A stretch of 64,000 bases of DNA from Adiantum capillus-veneris (Eukaryota; Streptophyta; Polypodiopsida; Polypodiales; Pteridaceae), in the NCBI GenBank assembly GCA_014529385.2, contig CM043952.1, positions 59,112,119 through 59,176,118 of the forward strand, written 5' to 3'. This document shows positions 1 to 11,271 of this stretch, one piece after another. Every line of letters begins with the position of its first letter. Position 1 is the stretch's first letter. The notes under the pieces were generated by a model, which was not told the origin of the DNA, ran no database searches, and saw only the letters and a list, made by a program, of their open reading frames with translations. The position numbers and the translations under genes are program-made.

Positions 1-754
1 TCAAAAACTGGCAAGAAGCATCAGATGTTCCACAGCTGAGCCTTGTTGGCAACTCAAACTTCAATATCTAACTGCTCTGGGCTCCGTTTTACGTGCAGTC
101 ATTTCCAGTGGCCTCCTCACACTACATACCTGGCACCCAAACCCGGGTGAAACTCCAAAATCATTAGATGCACATTTCCCGAGGTGGCCAAGTGGGCACC
201 AACCTAGCCCCCGATAAAACTTCAACTGGGCACAATTCGCATTCCATAACTCTGATTTGCAATCTGAAAGACAGGTATGCTCCATAAATTGAGCATTACG
301 TGTCCATACACTGACACTCTCTTGGGCCACCTGTCCCCAGCTGCCCTATCCGATAAGGATCTGCAACACATCGCACCTTCAAACTCCAATATCTTGGGCT
401 CCGAAGCTCGGTTTTATGAGCCGTCTGGACCTCCTCCTTCAGCACTTCAAGCTCTACATATCTCGACCAAAAAACAACACTTTGACCACCCTTCATTTGA
501 TATCGTGTCAAGCCCTATTTAGAGCCCTTTTGGCCCAAAAACCACATAAAGCATACATCTCCGCTGCCACTTGCATGTACAAGTTCTTTCTATCTCCTCT
601 AGTCCTTTGCCATGCATCTACAAGCATACACATCAATGTTTGTGCCATCTGGTAGGGTTGACACACTTTGGCTGCACCACCGGCATCAATGCAGGCACTT
701 GACGAGTGTCCGTCCATGCTAAGGTTGGTCTATTTGCCGTCGCGTGTTTAAATA
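1..754. other. unrecognised sequence, no gene supported
   Basis: Only short overlapping frames occur on both strands and none carries a motif I recognise. The stretch lies downstream, in minus-strand sense, of the zinc-knuckle end of the decayed gag at 755-2676. It may therefore be further decayed internal sequence of that same retroelement, but I see no protease or reverse transcriptase motif to confirm this. Confidence 0.3.
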
Positions 755-2676
755 CTATGCAATCCCTGGCTTGATGACCATACCTCCCACATGCATGCAA
801 TTGCCATTAAATTTTACTCTAAATGTAGGGCATTCACTGATACTATGCGGACCACAGCAAACCGAGCACCATTGTTGCTCCCTTCTTGGATACATATGAT
901 TGTTTTGTGGACCACGATTGTCTCTAAGGCCTTCTTGAATGGCCTTGGTGAGATCTGCTAATGTCATTTCATATATCTTTGGCTCCTAAGCAATAGGCTT
1001 TAGGGTCATTGACCCGATGCCTCGATGCTTGCGAGCTAGTAGATTTAGGCTCAACAGACACTCTTTCTCCTTGAATCATTAAATTATCCTCCAATTGGAT
1101 CGCATTGGTGGGGTGACTGCTTCCCAAGTGGTGATACCTCTAATGACTAGGCCAATGTAGATATCCTCATTTCGTAATCCCCTAATGAATCTGTCAAGTA
1201 AGTGGTTATTTTTGAAGCACTCATTTGGATTACGATGCGAATTCAAATGCTTCAAGCGACTAATAAAGTCTCTCACGGGCTCTCCTTCCTCTCGTTGGGC
1301 TTTCTGGAGCTGAGATGCTACACCCCAAAGTACTCCCTCTTGTATGTACTCTTTCAAGAACGGTCTCCTAAGAGTAGGGTAAATCGTTTTTTCTTCCACC
1401 CTTAGGGTTCTATACCAATCCCTAGCCTTTCCACTCAAGGTCAGACTTAAAGCATTACTCTTATGCATGTCATTGTGTTCTCTTAGGGAATCGCATATTT
1501 GTTCAAATACTTCGATATGCTTTCTCACATCCCCGTCTCTAGTAAATTTTTGTGTGAGCTTGGCTATTTGTACTACCTTACTTCAAGGCTCTCTAGTAGG
1601 CGTGTTACGCATATTTTCAGCAATGGATCGACCAATACCTTGAGCAAATGTTGCCAAGTCACCCAAGTGAACAGGTATAGTGGGGATAGGTGCTCTCTAG
1701 ATTGCATGTGGAATGGTGGTTGGCATTGAGTTGGGCGTATTTGTAGCCCTTGGGTTCCAAGTTGGGTACGATGCTGTGCCATGTGGTGGCTCAAAGTTCA
1801 TATGTGTGGCCCTACACATAGCAGGCGTCGAATGTGACATGCTAACATCAGCTAGTATGGTCCCATTCAAATAAGGGCTTGGATGTTGTGGTTATGGAGC
1901 ATAAGTTGTTGAAACAATGGGAGGGGTAGGAGCTACATGAGCACGAGGGTCCATAGGTGCATTTGATTGATACACATTTGTAGGTACCATTGTAGGCATT
2001 GGGCCACCATGTAGCGGTGCTTTATTAATGAATGAGGTCCATGGCATGTTTTTTTTCATGCCCATTGCTGGGGTAGGCATGGTAGCTGTGGTGTCATCAA
2101 GAGAAAGATGAGCTAAACTTGGAAAGGTAAAGCAATCACTTTTGGGCTCAGATTGTACTGAGACCCCCTGGTCAAACAACATATGGAGGATCCATCGGGC
2201 TTATCGAGGGAGTCTCCATTTGCAATAACGTTGGTTGCTTAGACTTCCCTGTATCCAAGAATCTCATGAGACCCTTTGTTCTATCTCTCCAGCTCAATAA
2301 CCCTATGGATGACATCACAAAATCTTTGTTGTTGATCCTCTGCACTAGTAGCACCCGTTGTGGATTGTAGGACATCTGACCAACTCACGTGATAGGTATG
2401 ACATGTGTATAGGTCGGTTAAAGTCTCCGTTCATAGTTCATTCTCCCAGTTTTCATTTAGAAACGCTCCATCTAGGATTGAGGTGATAGGGGTGTCCTTT
2501 GAACTAAATGCAATGTATCTCTCTATGGGTTGATTCTTAGTGGTTGTTAATTCAGGAGCACTCGATTGGTCACCTAGCATGGATGTTGACATAGGGACCT
2601 TCACTTTTAGCTCTCTCCATTGCTCTACCTTGCATAGGCTCTTGATTTCCTTTTCCCTAGCCACAATGATATATCG
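755..2676 (-). pseudogene. decayed Ty3/gypsy-like gag, 3' part
   Basis: This minus-strand sequence reads as a retrotransposon Gag in several frames. The clearest block, 1528 to 1079, has the pattern of a Retrotrans_gag domain: SGKARDWYRTL followed by a QREEGEPVRDFISRLKHL segment. Nearer 870 there is a CX2CX3HX4C zinc knuckle (WCSVCCGPHSISECP). A second knuckle-like motif (CGRYGHQARDC) lies in another frame just beyond it. Upstream parts (2664-1573) are broken by stops and frameshifts but keep Gag-like proline- and methionine-rich composition. Copia-1 begins at 2677 and cuts this gene; its 5' part lies at 7610-7932, and the frame is continuous across the insertion once one target-site copy is removed. 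No protease or RT is seen downstream. The assignment to gypsy rests on Gag features only. Confidence 0.6.
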
Positions 2677-3175
2677 TGTTAAGTATGGAGCCTCATCTAC
2701 CTCTTGTAAATTTTTGTGTTAAAAATGCACATTTGTAAGGCCGCCATTATGAGGAGAAGCCATCTTGCATGAAGAAAAATAACTCGTCGAAAAAGAAAAT
2801 CACTCATCGAAAATCAAAATTTTCATGGCCAGTCTCGAGCCCTCATCAGAATATTCGTTTTTGTTAGAATATTATGACCGGACGGCGGGCGGAAAGTGGT
2901 CGAAAAACGGTCGATCGTTTGGCCGGTTGGTCGGTGGTCGGAAGTCAACGGCCGGTGGTTAGTGGCCAATTTCAAAGGAGGACTTGTCTTCTCAAGGGTA
3001 GCCACACATGGGCGGATTGGAGGGTCCGATTTGGACTTATCTACACAAGGGCGGCTACACATGGCTGCCTCTCATGAGAGAGGGCAACCCTTTTGGCCTA
3101 TAAAAGGAGGCCATTTCTACACATTTCATAGTGTGAAGTTGATGCAACAAGGTGGGTGTGAGGTGGTGAGAGTGA
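2677..3175 (+). repeat. Copia-1 5' LTR, 3'-truncated
   Basis: This segment aligns with 6849 to about 7341, the first two thirds of the 3' LTR. Homology stops at about 3175, inside GTGGTGAGAGTGA. The remaining 268 bp of the LTR, including its CT microsatellite and the terminal CA, are absent. The deletion continues through the primer binding site into gag. Two short direct repeats of the form CAAGGGYRGCYACACATGG lie near 2994 and 3046 and recur in the 3' LTR, so they may be promoter elements. Confidence 0.88.
3099..3106 (+). promoter_or_regulatory. TATA box of Copia-1 5' LTR
   Basis: TATAAAAG lies inside GGCCTATAAAAGGAGGCC. The same box is at 7262-7269 in the 3' LTR. Its location about 420 bp into the LTR fits a U3/R boundary. 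Activity is inferred from sequence alone. Confidence 0.6.
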
Positions 3176-3235
3176 GGAGAACTTGATGAAGTCACTTGAC
3201 GACTTCTACGAGAAACCATCGGCATCCAATAGCGC

Positions 3236-3784
3236 TTGTTCAATCTAAAGATGGCAGAGAATGGTTCAGTTGCAGAACACCTAAATGACTTTAACACCAA
3301 CATAAGTCAACTTCGATCAGTGAAAATAAATTTCAATGACGAAGTGGGAGCTCTCCTTATACAATCGTCTCTATCGGATAGTTGGGACAGCCTTGTGATG
3401 GCTGTAGGTAATTCTATTTCTGGCACAAATGCTCTTAAGTTTGATGATGTTGTGGGTGTTCTCTTAAGCGAGGAAATGCGAAGGATAAGCACAGGAGAAT
3501 CATCAAGTGTTGCACTGTTAGTGGAAACAAGAGGAAGGCCTAAGGAGAGGTTCAAAACCCAAAAGGGTCGTGACCGCTCAAGATGGAGCCAGTCACGCAC
3601 AAAGTCAGTTCTTCTTGAATGTTGGAACTGCGGCAAGAAGGGCCACATCAAGAAGGATTGCTGGTCCAAGAAGAAGAAGGAGTCGGAGTCTCAAGACAAC
3701 AAGTCAACATCGGAGGCCAACGTGTCAAGTAAAGTAGAGCAAGATGCTCTAATTCTCTCATCAGACAATGTGTCTAATTCCTAG
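3236..3784 (+). pseudogene. Copia-1 gag (5'-truncated)
   Basis: The frame starts within the UBN2-type Gag domain at FNLKMAENGSVAEHLNDFN, so roughly the first hundred codons are missing. It continues through a basic region to a CX2CX4HX4C zinc knuckle (CWNCGKKGHIKKDC) at about 3620-3661, the nucleic-acid binding motif of nucleocapsid. The frame ends at a TAG at 3782. This stop sits where copia polyproteins normally have tryptophan just before the protease motif, so it is best read as TGG changed to TAG; the same frame continues directly into the protease. No initiator ATG remains. Confidence 0.85.
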
Positions 3785-5235
3785 ATAGTAGATTCCGGGG
3801 CTTCATTCCATGCGACACCACACAAGCAACATTTCCAAGATTACACCAAAGGTAATTTTGGGTATGTATACTTGGGAGATGATGAAGCTTGTGAAATTGT
3901 CGGCAAAGGTACATTTTGTGTCAAAACTGATAACGAAAATGAATGGAAGCTTAAAGATATTAGGCATATTCCTTCTCTTTGCAAAAATTTGATCTCTACA
4001 GAACAACTAGACGATGAAGGTCACAACATTGCATTCGGAAGCAAACGGTGGAAGATCTCAAAGGGATCTTTGGTGGTTGCCAAGGGAAAAAAGGTCGGTA
4101 CACTTTACTTGTGTACTGTTAGCACGCAATCTTCAACTTGTGCAATAGCTACAAAAGTCGACAGTGCAGTGTGGCACTATCGACTTGGGCATATGAGTGC
4201 CAAAGGAATGCAAATCCTTCAAACAAAGAAGCTTCTATCAGGTTTGAAAGAAGTGGACTTAGAGTTCTGTGAATATTGTGTTTATGGTAAACAAAAGAGG
4301 ATAAAATCTCAAAAATCTGGAAATGAAAGAAAAAAAAAACTTGAGTTGGTTCATTCTGACGTTTGAGGTCCTGCAAGTATACCATCACTTGGTGGCTCAT
4401 TATACTATGTAACATTCATAGACGATGCGACTAGGAAAACATGGGTTTATGTGATGAAGAATAAATCCGATGTGTTTTCCATATTTCAAAGGTGGAAAGC
4501 CTTTGTGGAGAATGAAACAAATACTAAGGTTAAATGTCTTAGATCCGACAATGGAGGCGAATATTGCAGCCAAGCTTTTGAAAGCTTTTGTGCTAGCAAT
4601 GGCATTTGGAGGCAAAGAACAACCCAAAGGACACCTCAACAAAACGCATTTCTGAAAGGATGAACAATCAATCATAGAGCGAGCACGATGCATGCGTCTA
4701 CATGTAGGCCTACTGATTGAGCTTTGGGCGGAAGCTGTAAGTACGTCTGTGTACTTAATCAACCTATCACCCTCAACGACATTGGATGGGGGAGTTCCAG
4801 AAGAGGCATGGACAAATAAACCAGTGAATTATGCATTCCTCAAAGTGTTTGGGTGTGAGGCTTTCATGCACATAGATAGAAGCCTAAGGTCAAAGCTAGA
4901 TGCAAAGTCCAAAAAGTGTTTCTTCATTGGCTATAGAGAAGGTGACTTTGGGTATCACCTATGGAATCATGAAGATGGTAAAATCTTTAGAAGTAGGGAT
5001 GTAATTTTCAATGAACAAAATATGTACAAAGATTACTTGGAAAGAAACAAACAAAAGAAACAGGTGATGAGTACATGGAGCTTGAGGACGGTGAAGACTC
5101 AAGGACTACAAACGGTGACAATAAGCAACAACGTCAACCAAATGAGGAGCCTCAACCAATTTCCCGAAGATCTACAAGAGCAAGTAGCCTCCAGAAAGGT
5201 TCGTTCCATCCTTCAACCATCTCTTCATCTCAGAT
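3785..5235 (+). pseudogene. Copia-1 protease and integrase region
   Basis: In the same frame as gag, IVDSGASFHAT at 3785 is the aspartic protease active site. A GAG pre-integrase region follows (VWHYRLGHMSAKGM, then CEYCVYGKQKR), supplying the zinc-binding His and Cys residues. A TGA at 4364 replaces the usual tryptophan in HSDVWGP. The integrase core follows, with FIDDATRKTW and RSDNGGEY visible. Near 4650-4690 one or more small indels shift the frame; the conserved stretch around the catalytic glutamate is garbled and resumes as RARCMRLHVG at about 4680. The later part (GCEAFMHIDRSLRSKLDAKSK, then FIGYREGDFGYHLW) matches the integrase C-terminal region of copia. Non-functional. Confidence 0.85.
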
Positions 5236-6788
5236 TCTGGAGAGCCGGAATCATACAAAGAAGCTATGCATCACAAATCCAAAGAAGAATGGATGAAGAG
5301 CATGCAAGTGGAGATGGACTCATTACATCGCAACCAAACATGAGAGTTGTTTGAGTTGCCTAAAGGTAAGTGGGAACTGCAGAACAAATGGGTGTATAAG
5401 CTGAAGGAAGAAGAAGGTGGGAAGAAAAGGTACAAGTCTAGGCTTGTGGTAAAAGGGTTTTCTCAAAAGAAAGGTATTGACTTCAATGAAATATTTTCTC
5501 CAGTTGTAAAAATGAACTCAATTAGGCTTGTCTTAAGCCTTGTGGCTGCTCATGATTTAAATCTCAAGCAAATGGATATAAATACGGCATTCCCTCACGG
5601 TGACTTAGAGGAGGAAATCTACATGATTCAACCAAAGGGGTATGAAGTAAAAGGTAAGGAGAAAATGGTTTGTAGATTAAAGAAGAACTTGCATGGTCTA
5701 AAGCAAGCATCAAGACAGTGGTACTTGAAGTTCGATCGATGGATTTTGGATCATGGATTCACAAGATGCAACTCAGATCACTGCGTCCACACAAAGAATT
5801 TAGGAGATGGAAAGTTCATCATCCTGATGTTGTATGTTGATGACATGTTGATTGCGAGTGTTAAAATGCAGAACATAAAAGACCTAAAAGAGGAGTTATC
5901 TAAATATTTTTCAATGAAAGATTTAGGTGCTGCAAAGAGGATACTTGGTATGAAGATATCAAGGGACAGAACGAAGAAGACAATAAAGCTATCTCAAGAG
6001 GATTATATCAAGAAGGTGCTACAAAGGTTTGCAATGCAAAATGCAAAAACAGTTTCTACACCTTTGGCTGGTCACTTTAAACTAACCAAGGATATGTGTC
6101 CAAAGACACAAGAAGAGATAGCCTATAAAGTTCCATATGCTGCAGCGGTAGGTTCTCTTATGTATGCTATAGTCTGGACAAGGCCAGACATTGCATACGC
6201 ACTGGGAGTTGTAAGTAGGTTCATGGACAACCCATGTAAAGAGCACTGGCAAGCTGTGAAGTGGATACTTAGGTATCTAAGGGACAACAACAAATGCTTT
6301 GTATTTTGGAGGAACTGATATTTTTCTTCAAAGGGTATGCTGATGTAGATATGGCAGGTGACAAAGATACTCGAAGGAGCACTACTGGCTATGTCTTCAC
6401 ATTTGGAGGCACAGCAGTAAGTTGGGCTTCAAAGCTACAGAAAGTGGTCTCACTTTCTACCACGGAAGCAGAGTATGTAGCAATGATGGAGGCAAGCAAA
6501 GAAATTATGTGGCTTCACAGATTCTTAGAAGAGCTTGGATTCAAATAAGACAATTGTGTCTTGTACAGTGATAGCCAAAGTACTATCTATCTTGCAAAGA
6601 ACTCAGCCTTTCATTCAAGGACAAAGCACATTGAGGTGAGATATCACTTCATACGCACTCTTTTGGAAGAGAGACAACTAAAGCTAGGAAAGGTGCACAC
6701 AAGTGAAAATCCTGCAGACGTGTTTACAAAGGTGGTCAACAAGGAGAAGTTGAGCGTTTGCTCATCTTCAATCGGCCTTCAAGAATAA
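5236..6788 (+). pseudogene. Copia-1 reverse transcriptase and RNase H
   Basis: The frame starts at DSGEPESYKEAM and crosses one TGA at 5341-5343, where copia RT has tryptophan. It then runs through KWVYKLK, GIDFNEIFSPVVK and the catalytic LYVDDMLIAS at about 5830-5860, with KDLGAAKRILGMKISRDR downstream. A frameshift occurs near 6294-6330. RNase H resumes as [19 protein letters not shown] and [15 protein letters not shown] at 6546 replaces an expected glutamine, after which YSDSQSTIYLAKN and RTKHIEVRYHFIR complete the domain. The end at 6788 is 60 bp before the 3' LTR. Clear copia family, inactive. Confidence 0.9.
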
Positions 6789-6848
6789 GAAGCCAGGATG
6801 GAAAGCAATCACAGGTTTGGTTTGGAGATCAATCTCCAAGTGGGAGAT

Positions 6849-7467
6849 TGTTAAGTATGGAGCCTGATCTACCCCTTGTAATTTTTTGTGTTAAAAATGC
6901 ACATTTGTAAGGCCCCCATTATGAGGAGAAGCCATCGTGTGTGAAGAAAAATAAGTCGCCAAAAAATAAAATCACTCTTCGAAAATCAAAATTTTCACGG
7001 CCAGTTTCGAGCCCTCGCCGAAAATTCCTTTTCGTCAGAATATTATGACCGACGGCCAAAAAGTGGTCAAAAAACAGCCGATCGTTTTGGCTGATTGGTC
7101 AGAAGTCAATGGCAGGTGGGGCCGGTGGCCAATTTCAAAGGAGGACTTGTCTTCTCAAGGGCGGCGACACATGGGTGGATTGGAGAGTCCGATCAGGACT
7201 TATCTACACAAGGGCGGCTACACATGGCTACCTCTCGTGAGAGAGGGCAGCCCTTTTGGCCTATAAAAGGAGGCCATTTCTACACACATTTCATAGTGTG
7301 AAGTTGATGCAACAAGGTGGGTGTGAAGTGGTGAGAGTGAAGCAAGGCGGAAGCTCCAAAAGGGTATAATCCCTTTGTAATCTACTTCTTGCTTTGAAGT
7401 ACTAAAGCCATTGAGTGGCTGCTTTCCCATGGACGTAGCCCAAATTGGGTGAACCACGTATATCGTG

Positions 7468-7521
<54 letters not shown>

Positions 7522-7609
7522 ACTCTATAATCTCTTGTATGTGAAAATTATCTCTCTCCATTAAGTAATTTACTCAATTATCTACTTAGCTATGTCATAT
7601 TTCCCAACA
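6849..7609 (+). repeat. Copia-1 3' LTR, full length
   Basis: This 761-bp LTR starts TGTTAAG straight after the polypurine tract and ends CCCAACA before the target duplication TATCG. It contains a TATA box (7262-7269) and a pure CT microsatellite (7472-7519) near the 3' end. It is the reference for the truncated 5' copy. Confidence 0.9.
7472..7519. repeat. (CT)n microsatellite inside Copia-1 3' LTR
   Basis: An uninterrupted CT dinucleotide run of about 48 bp. The 5' LTR lacks this part because of its truncation, so I cannot tell whether the run predates the insertion. Confidence 0.95.
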
Positions 7610-7932
7610 TATCGTTCAACCTCTTGCACTTCGGCAAGGCTTCTACCATCGGGTAATATAACCTCGGAGGGGAATAGCTCTGAAGAGTCAGGGGATGCAG
7701 TGAATGCACTATTCACATGCACACTCTCCAGGGGCATGGGGTCTACATTGGTCATAAATGGTGAATTTACTACCCCACCCCCTTCATTTATATCACTAGC
7801 TCCATGTTCGGAGTGAGTGGCTCTACTCAAAGTCTCTTTCAAGCGGCTAAACACACTCGGCCCAGACCATGGGCCCATGGTATGCATATCTTGGCTTGAA
7901 TTATTGGGATTAGGCATCGGGTAACCTTCCAT
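7610..7932 (-). pseudogene. decayed Ty3/gypsy-like gag, 5' part
   Basis: This is the other half of the gag at 755-2676. In minus-strand sense an open frame with an ATG at 7932 runs to the Copia-1 target site. Removing the element and one copy of TATCG keeps the frame open into 2676 and on through AREKEIKSLCKVEQW. Composition is Gag N-terminal in style (asparagine-, serine- and proline-rich), with no firm domain. The same frame is open a further 60 bp upstream of the ATG (ending SDSSSNYDV before it), so the true start is uncertain. Confidence 0.5.
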
Positions 7933-9388
7933 GACGTCGTAGTTAGAGGAAGAGTCACTAAATGCAATATGTGGGTCTTGAGTGGTACTACCTTGGGTTT
8001 AGAGCCTAATGTGGAGGAATAATGAGTGTCCACGTAAACGGAGACACTCTCTATGTGATCGTTCTCTAGCACACGACTAAAACGTACGTGCACATGATCT
8101 CAACACTTTAGAAGTGTTAGTGAGTGCCCGTGAAGGCCACCCATCTAGTTTTTTAGGTGTTTACAACCCACATTTTTTGTTATTTTTGGTCATGTTTTCT
8201 AACCAAGCCACGGAATATGGCGTGTGATAGCTCAAAATGAGCGTCTTGGTTAGAGGGACGTGTCATGCTTTACAGCTCTCGATTCGATTACTTAAAGCCC
8301 TAAATCCCAAAAACAATATTTTCTTAGTCGAGAAGAAGGCTAAAATTAGTAAGTCCAAAGGGTAAGTGTGAAGGGAAAGGTGGAGGACTTTAGGAACTTG
8401 TCTCACATGCCCTCCCCTCAATTGAAGTGATAGTCTTTATATATATAGTTGTGTCTATACTATATCATAGGATTGAGGCTTGGGCATGTGCCCTAGGCTT
8501 AGGCTTGGGCTTGGGGAAAGATCCCAATCCCTTCCTTTTAAAATAAGCTTTTTTCTTTTCTCCTTTTGTTTTTAAATTTTATTTTTGGTCTTTCGAGCGT
8601 TTTTTAAAATAATATTTTTTAATAATTAAAAAAAAAACTTTTTGAAAAAAATGATGTGCGTGGGCGACGAGCTCACGCACTCACATAGTTGTCCCTGATA
8701 GCTCTGTCTAATCTGTCTACAGCTAACAGAGCTACTCACACACTGCCTAACACAGTAAACTACAGACTGATAGAACAGTCAGATTTTTTTCAAAAATGCA
8801 TCTCTTTTGTGGGTTGGGAAGAGAAGGGTTGCAAAATGACCCCCTTTAGAGTCTTCGAGGTTGCACAAGCGTAGAATAGTCCTTCGGAGTATGTACTATC
8901 TGTTTTTGAAGGCACTGTTTGTTCTCTTTAAGTTATTAAGAATGTTATCCAATGGTAATTGCGAAAAATGTCACTTGATTGATAACTCCACGTTAAAGAA
9001 GCTACCCGCACGTGATTGTGGCATGTATCTTGGTGAGGCATTGTAGGCTTTTTGACAAAAGCACTTTGACAAGGATTTTGTGTGGTAGAAGCAAACCATA
9101 CGAGCCACACAAAACGCAGAGGGAGTTGCCGTATTTTGCATGTATTGCAGTCCCCAACAATGATGCCAAAAATGTGCGCTTTGACACACGTTTCAGAGGC
9201 TGGGAACTTGCTAAAACACCATGTGCGAGCCACGAATGGCTGCAAGCACACAACTAGACAGCCCTAGCGAGCTTAAAGAGGTAATGGTGTGTCACTCACC
9301 ATTCAATGATTTCTATCGTGAAGGATCATGTGCTGCGAAGAAGAAAGAGCCACCAACACCGCGCTCAACCGCCTTGCCGTCGCCGATG
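7933..9388. other. unrecognised non-coding stretch
   Basis: No gene or transposon domain is visible. Low-complexity AT-rich runs lie at 8590-8650. Short frames at 8928-9257 overlap on both strands and look like noise. The 5' LTR and leader of the minus-strand gag element could lie here, but I find no TG...CA pair or primer binding site to show it. Confidence 0.3.

Positions 9389-9441
<53 letters not shown>
9389..9441. repeat. (CT)n microsatellite
   Basis: A CT run of about 50 bp with one TTT interruption, followed by a short CACACA-rich segment. Confidence 0.95.
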
Positions 9442-9445
<4 letters not shown>

Positions 9446-10096
9446 ATACACACATACACACACTCGTGAGCACACGAAGGAGCAGAAGATAGAGGTAGAG
9501 AAAGAGCACTTCTTAGCATGCACCTCAAAGAATGAGGATTTTATGTCAAAATAGACCTTTTAGAACAATTTGACACATTCACACATGGGCTTCCACAGTG
9601 GCCGCTTGTTGCAAAAATACTGTAAAAATAAGATAAGTGGTGCGCCTCTCATCGGTAATCACCTACACACCTATTGGACCGACAAGCCCTGTCCATGACT
9701 CAAATAAATGATAAGGTGTCCATCGAAGGGGATAGGGTGTCCGTAAAGGTTAACATGATATTCTCGATTGTTCTAGTATTTTCAAAAACTCCTAGTCGTT
9801 CACTTAAACACCTCTTAGTTGTGGTAACTCGTTTACAATACTCAAGTGAGTTATAAATATAATCTACACACTATGTTGGATTTAATTAAGCCTTACACCA
9901 AGAGTACACATGGACAACAATGTGGAAAATCAAGATGTTTCTCTTGGTTTCATTGAACCTCCTACTGAACTGTGTACCGGTCACATGAACAACTAGACCT
10001 CTGAGAGGTGCCACTATGGAAAACATTAGTGTTCTTGAGCAGTCTTACCACTTTTTGTTTTCGAGGACAAAAAACGCTTCTCCAAGGGGGGAGTAA
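9442..10096. other. unrecognised stretch ending in a polypurine-like tract
   Basis: No coding region is supported. The last 45 bp read CGAGGACAAAAAACGCTTC and then CAAGGGGGGAG, immediately followed by TGTCATGCC. This is the arrangement at the 3' end of many plant gypsy elements: end of pol, polypurine tract, start of LTR. No pol domain upstream supports it. Confidence 0.3.
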
Positions 10097-10413
10097 TGTC
10101 ATGCCAAGGGTAGGACTAGGAGGGCACGACCCTAGCAAAGTTCCGGGGGTCTATATATAGCTAAGAGCCAAAGGACGAGGGGCCTATATATAGGACGGTT
10201 GGGTGGATAATCGCAGGTCTGTCTCCCCTGTGTCTTACATCAGAGGGTTGTTATTGGCTACTATTTAAATAGGAAAACAAAGCAACGCTACTATCATGTC
10301 AAAGGGTTGTTATTGGTTGTTATCCTCTGCGTGCGCATTCGCCTACTAGTAGCAGCAAACGTGCATAGCAGCAAATTAGACGTGCTGTAGGAGAAGGGAA
10401 TGAGCATTGTTTA
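10097..10413 (+). repeat. possible gypsy LTR fragment
   Basis: The segment begins TGTCATGCC after a purine tract and contains two TATATATAG boxes, one inside the perfect palindrome CCTATATATAGG (10183-10194). A short direct repeat, GGGTTGTTATTGG, occurs near 10246 and 10305. I found no matching second LTR in the window, so the call rests on position and composition only. Confidence 0.3.
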
Positions 10414-10572
10414 ATGCTGAGAATGGTGCTCAAGCTCAAGAATGCTGCTTGCGGCATTGAATGATGAGAGCATGCTCAAACTCAAGCTCAAGAATGTTGC
10501 TTGCTTTGTTAAATGCTGAGAATGGTGCTCAAGCTTAAGAATGCTGCTTGCGGCATTGAATGATGAGAGCAT
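10414..10572. repeat. 99-bp-period tandem repeat
   Basis: The block starting ATGCTGAGAATGGTGCTCAAG at 10414 recurs at 10513 with almost the same sequence for about 60 bp, through GCGGCATTGAATGATGAGAG. A shorter, related CTCAAGCTCAAGAATG segment lies between the two. No function is evident. Confidence 0.7.
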
Positions 10573-11221
10573 CCTCAACAGTGGTTCTTGCTAAAGAATG
10601 ACGAGCAACTAAGGACCATGTGTATTGTTGAAGAATGGTGCTGAATGGAGAGATGCAGATGGGCAACATGAGCAAAGGTGAACAACAACAAAGGGCTTGG
10701 AGATGAGCAAGATGAGGTTTTGGGTATGGCAAGTATAGACAGCTGCTCTCCCAAGAAGAGGCAAAGAGGCTCTCCTTGTGTGCAACATGCAACTGAGTAC
10801 TTAAACTCACTCAAAACTCTTGCTTCTCTAATTTCTGTTATTATTCTCAAGCACAAAAGGTGAAATTGAGCATGCAGTGCAATGTGTACTTTGCTATGAG
10901 AATGCAGTTCATTGTGTGCTTGGATGTGTACATGTATAGTAACTTTTTTCTAGTCAAGCACTAATTATGGTAGCAGGGCATCACAAGGTTCAACATAAGC
11001 ATTAATTCTACATAAGGTTCAACATAGGCATTAATTGGAAGGTGTAATTATTAAAATTAAAAGGTATTCCTAATGGCTTCAAAAAAATTAAAAGATATTC
11101 CGAATTCAAAGATTCCCTCAAGAACAACAAAAACGATGCGCTAGTCTATAGCATGTAGCAACAAGCAACGACGAAGCTCCTACATTTGCAAGAGTATTAG
11201 TTGGGAAGGGCGGATACAACA

Positions 11222-11224
<3 letters not shown>
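10573..11224. other. unrecognised stretch
   Basis: Small frames overlap on both strands at 10535-10863 without recognisable domains. A short duplicated phrase, AAGGTTCAACATA(A/G)GCATTAATT, occurs at about 10987 and 11017. Confidence 0.3.

Positions 11225-11268
<44 letters not shown>
11225..11268. repeat. (AG)n microsatellite
   Basis: A pure AG run of about 44 bp. Confidence 0.95.

Positions 11269-11271
<3 letters not shown>

Larger units (their letters stand above)
2677..7609 (+). mobile_element. Ty1/copia LTR retrotransposon, defective (Copia-1)
   Basis: The element begins TGTTAAG and ends CCCAACA, with 5-bp target duplications TATCG at 2672-2676 and 7610-7614. Internal order is gag, protease, integrase, RT, RNase H, which is the copia order. 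A classical copia polypurine tract, CAAGTGGGAGAT, sits directly before the 3' LTR at 6849. The 5' LTR is truncated at about 3175, and the primer binding site and the start of gag are missing, so this copy cannot prime its own reverse transcription. The coding region has several nonsense codons and at least two frameshifts. It interrupts a minus-strand gypsy-like gag. Confidence 0.93.

Noticed and set aside
9303-9554. Open frames on both strands over the CT run (serine/leucine and arginine/glutamate repeats)
   Set aside because: The translations are dinucleotide-repeat products (SLSLSL, ERERER) with no domain; the same happens at 25255-25546 and 44730-45020.
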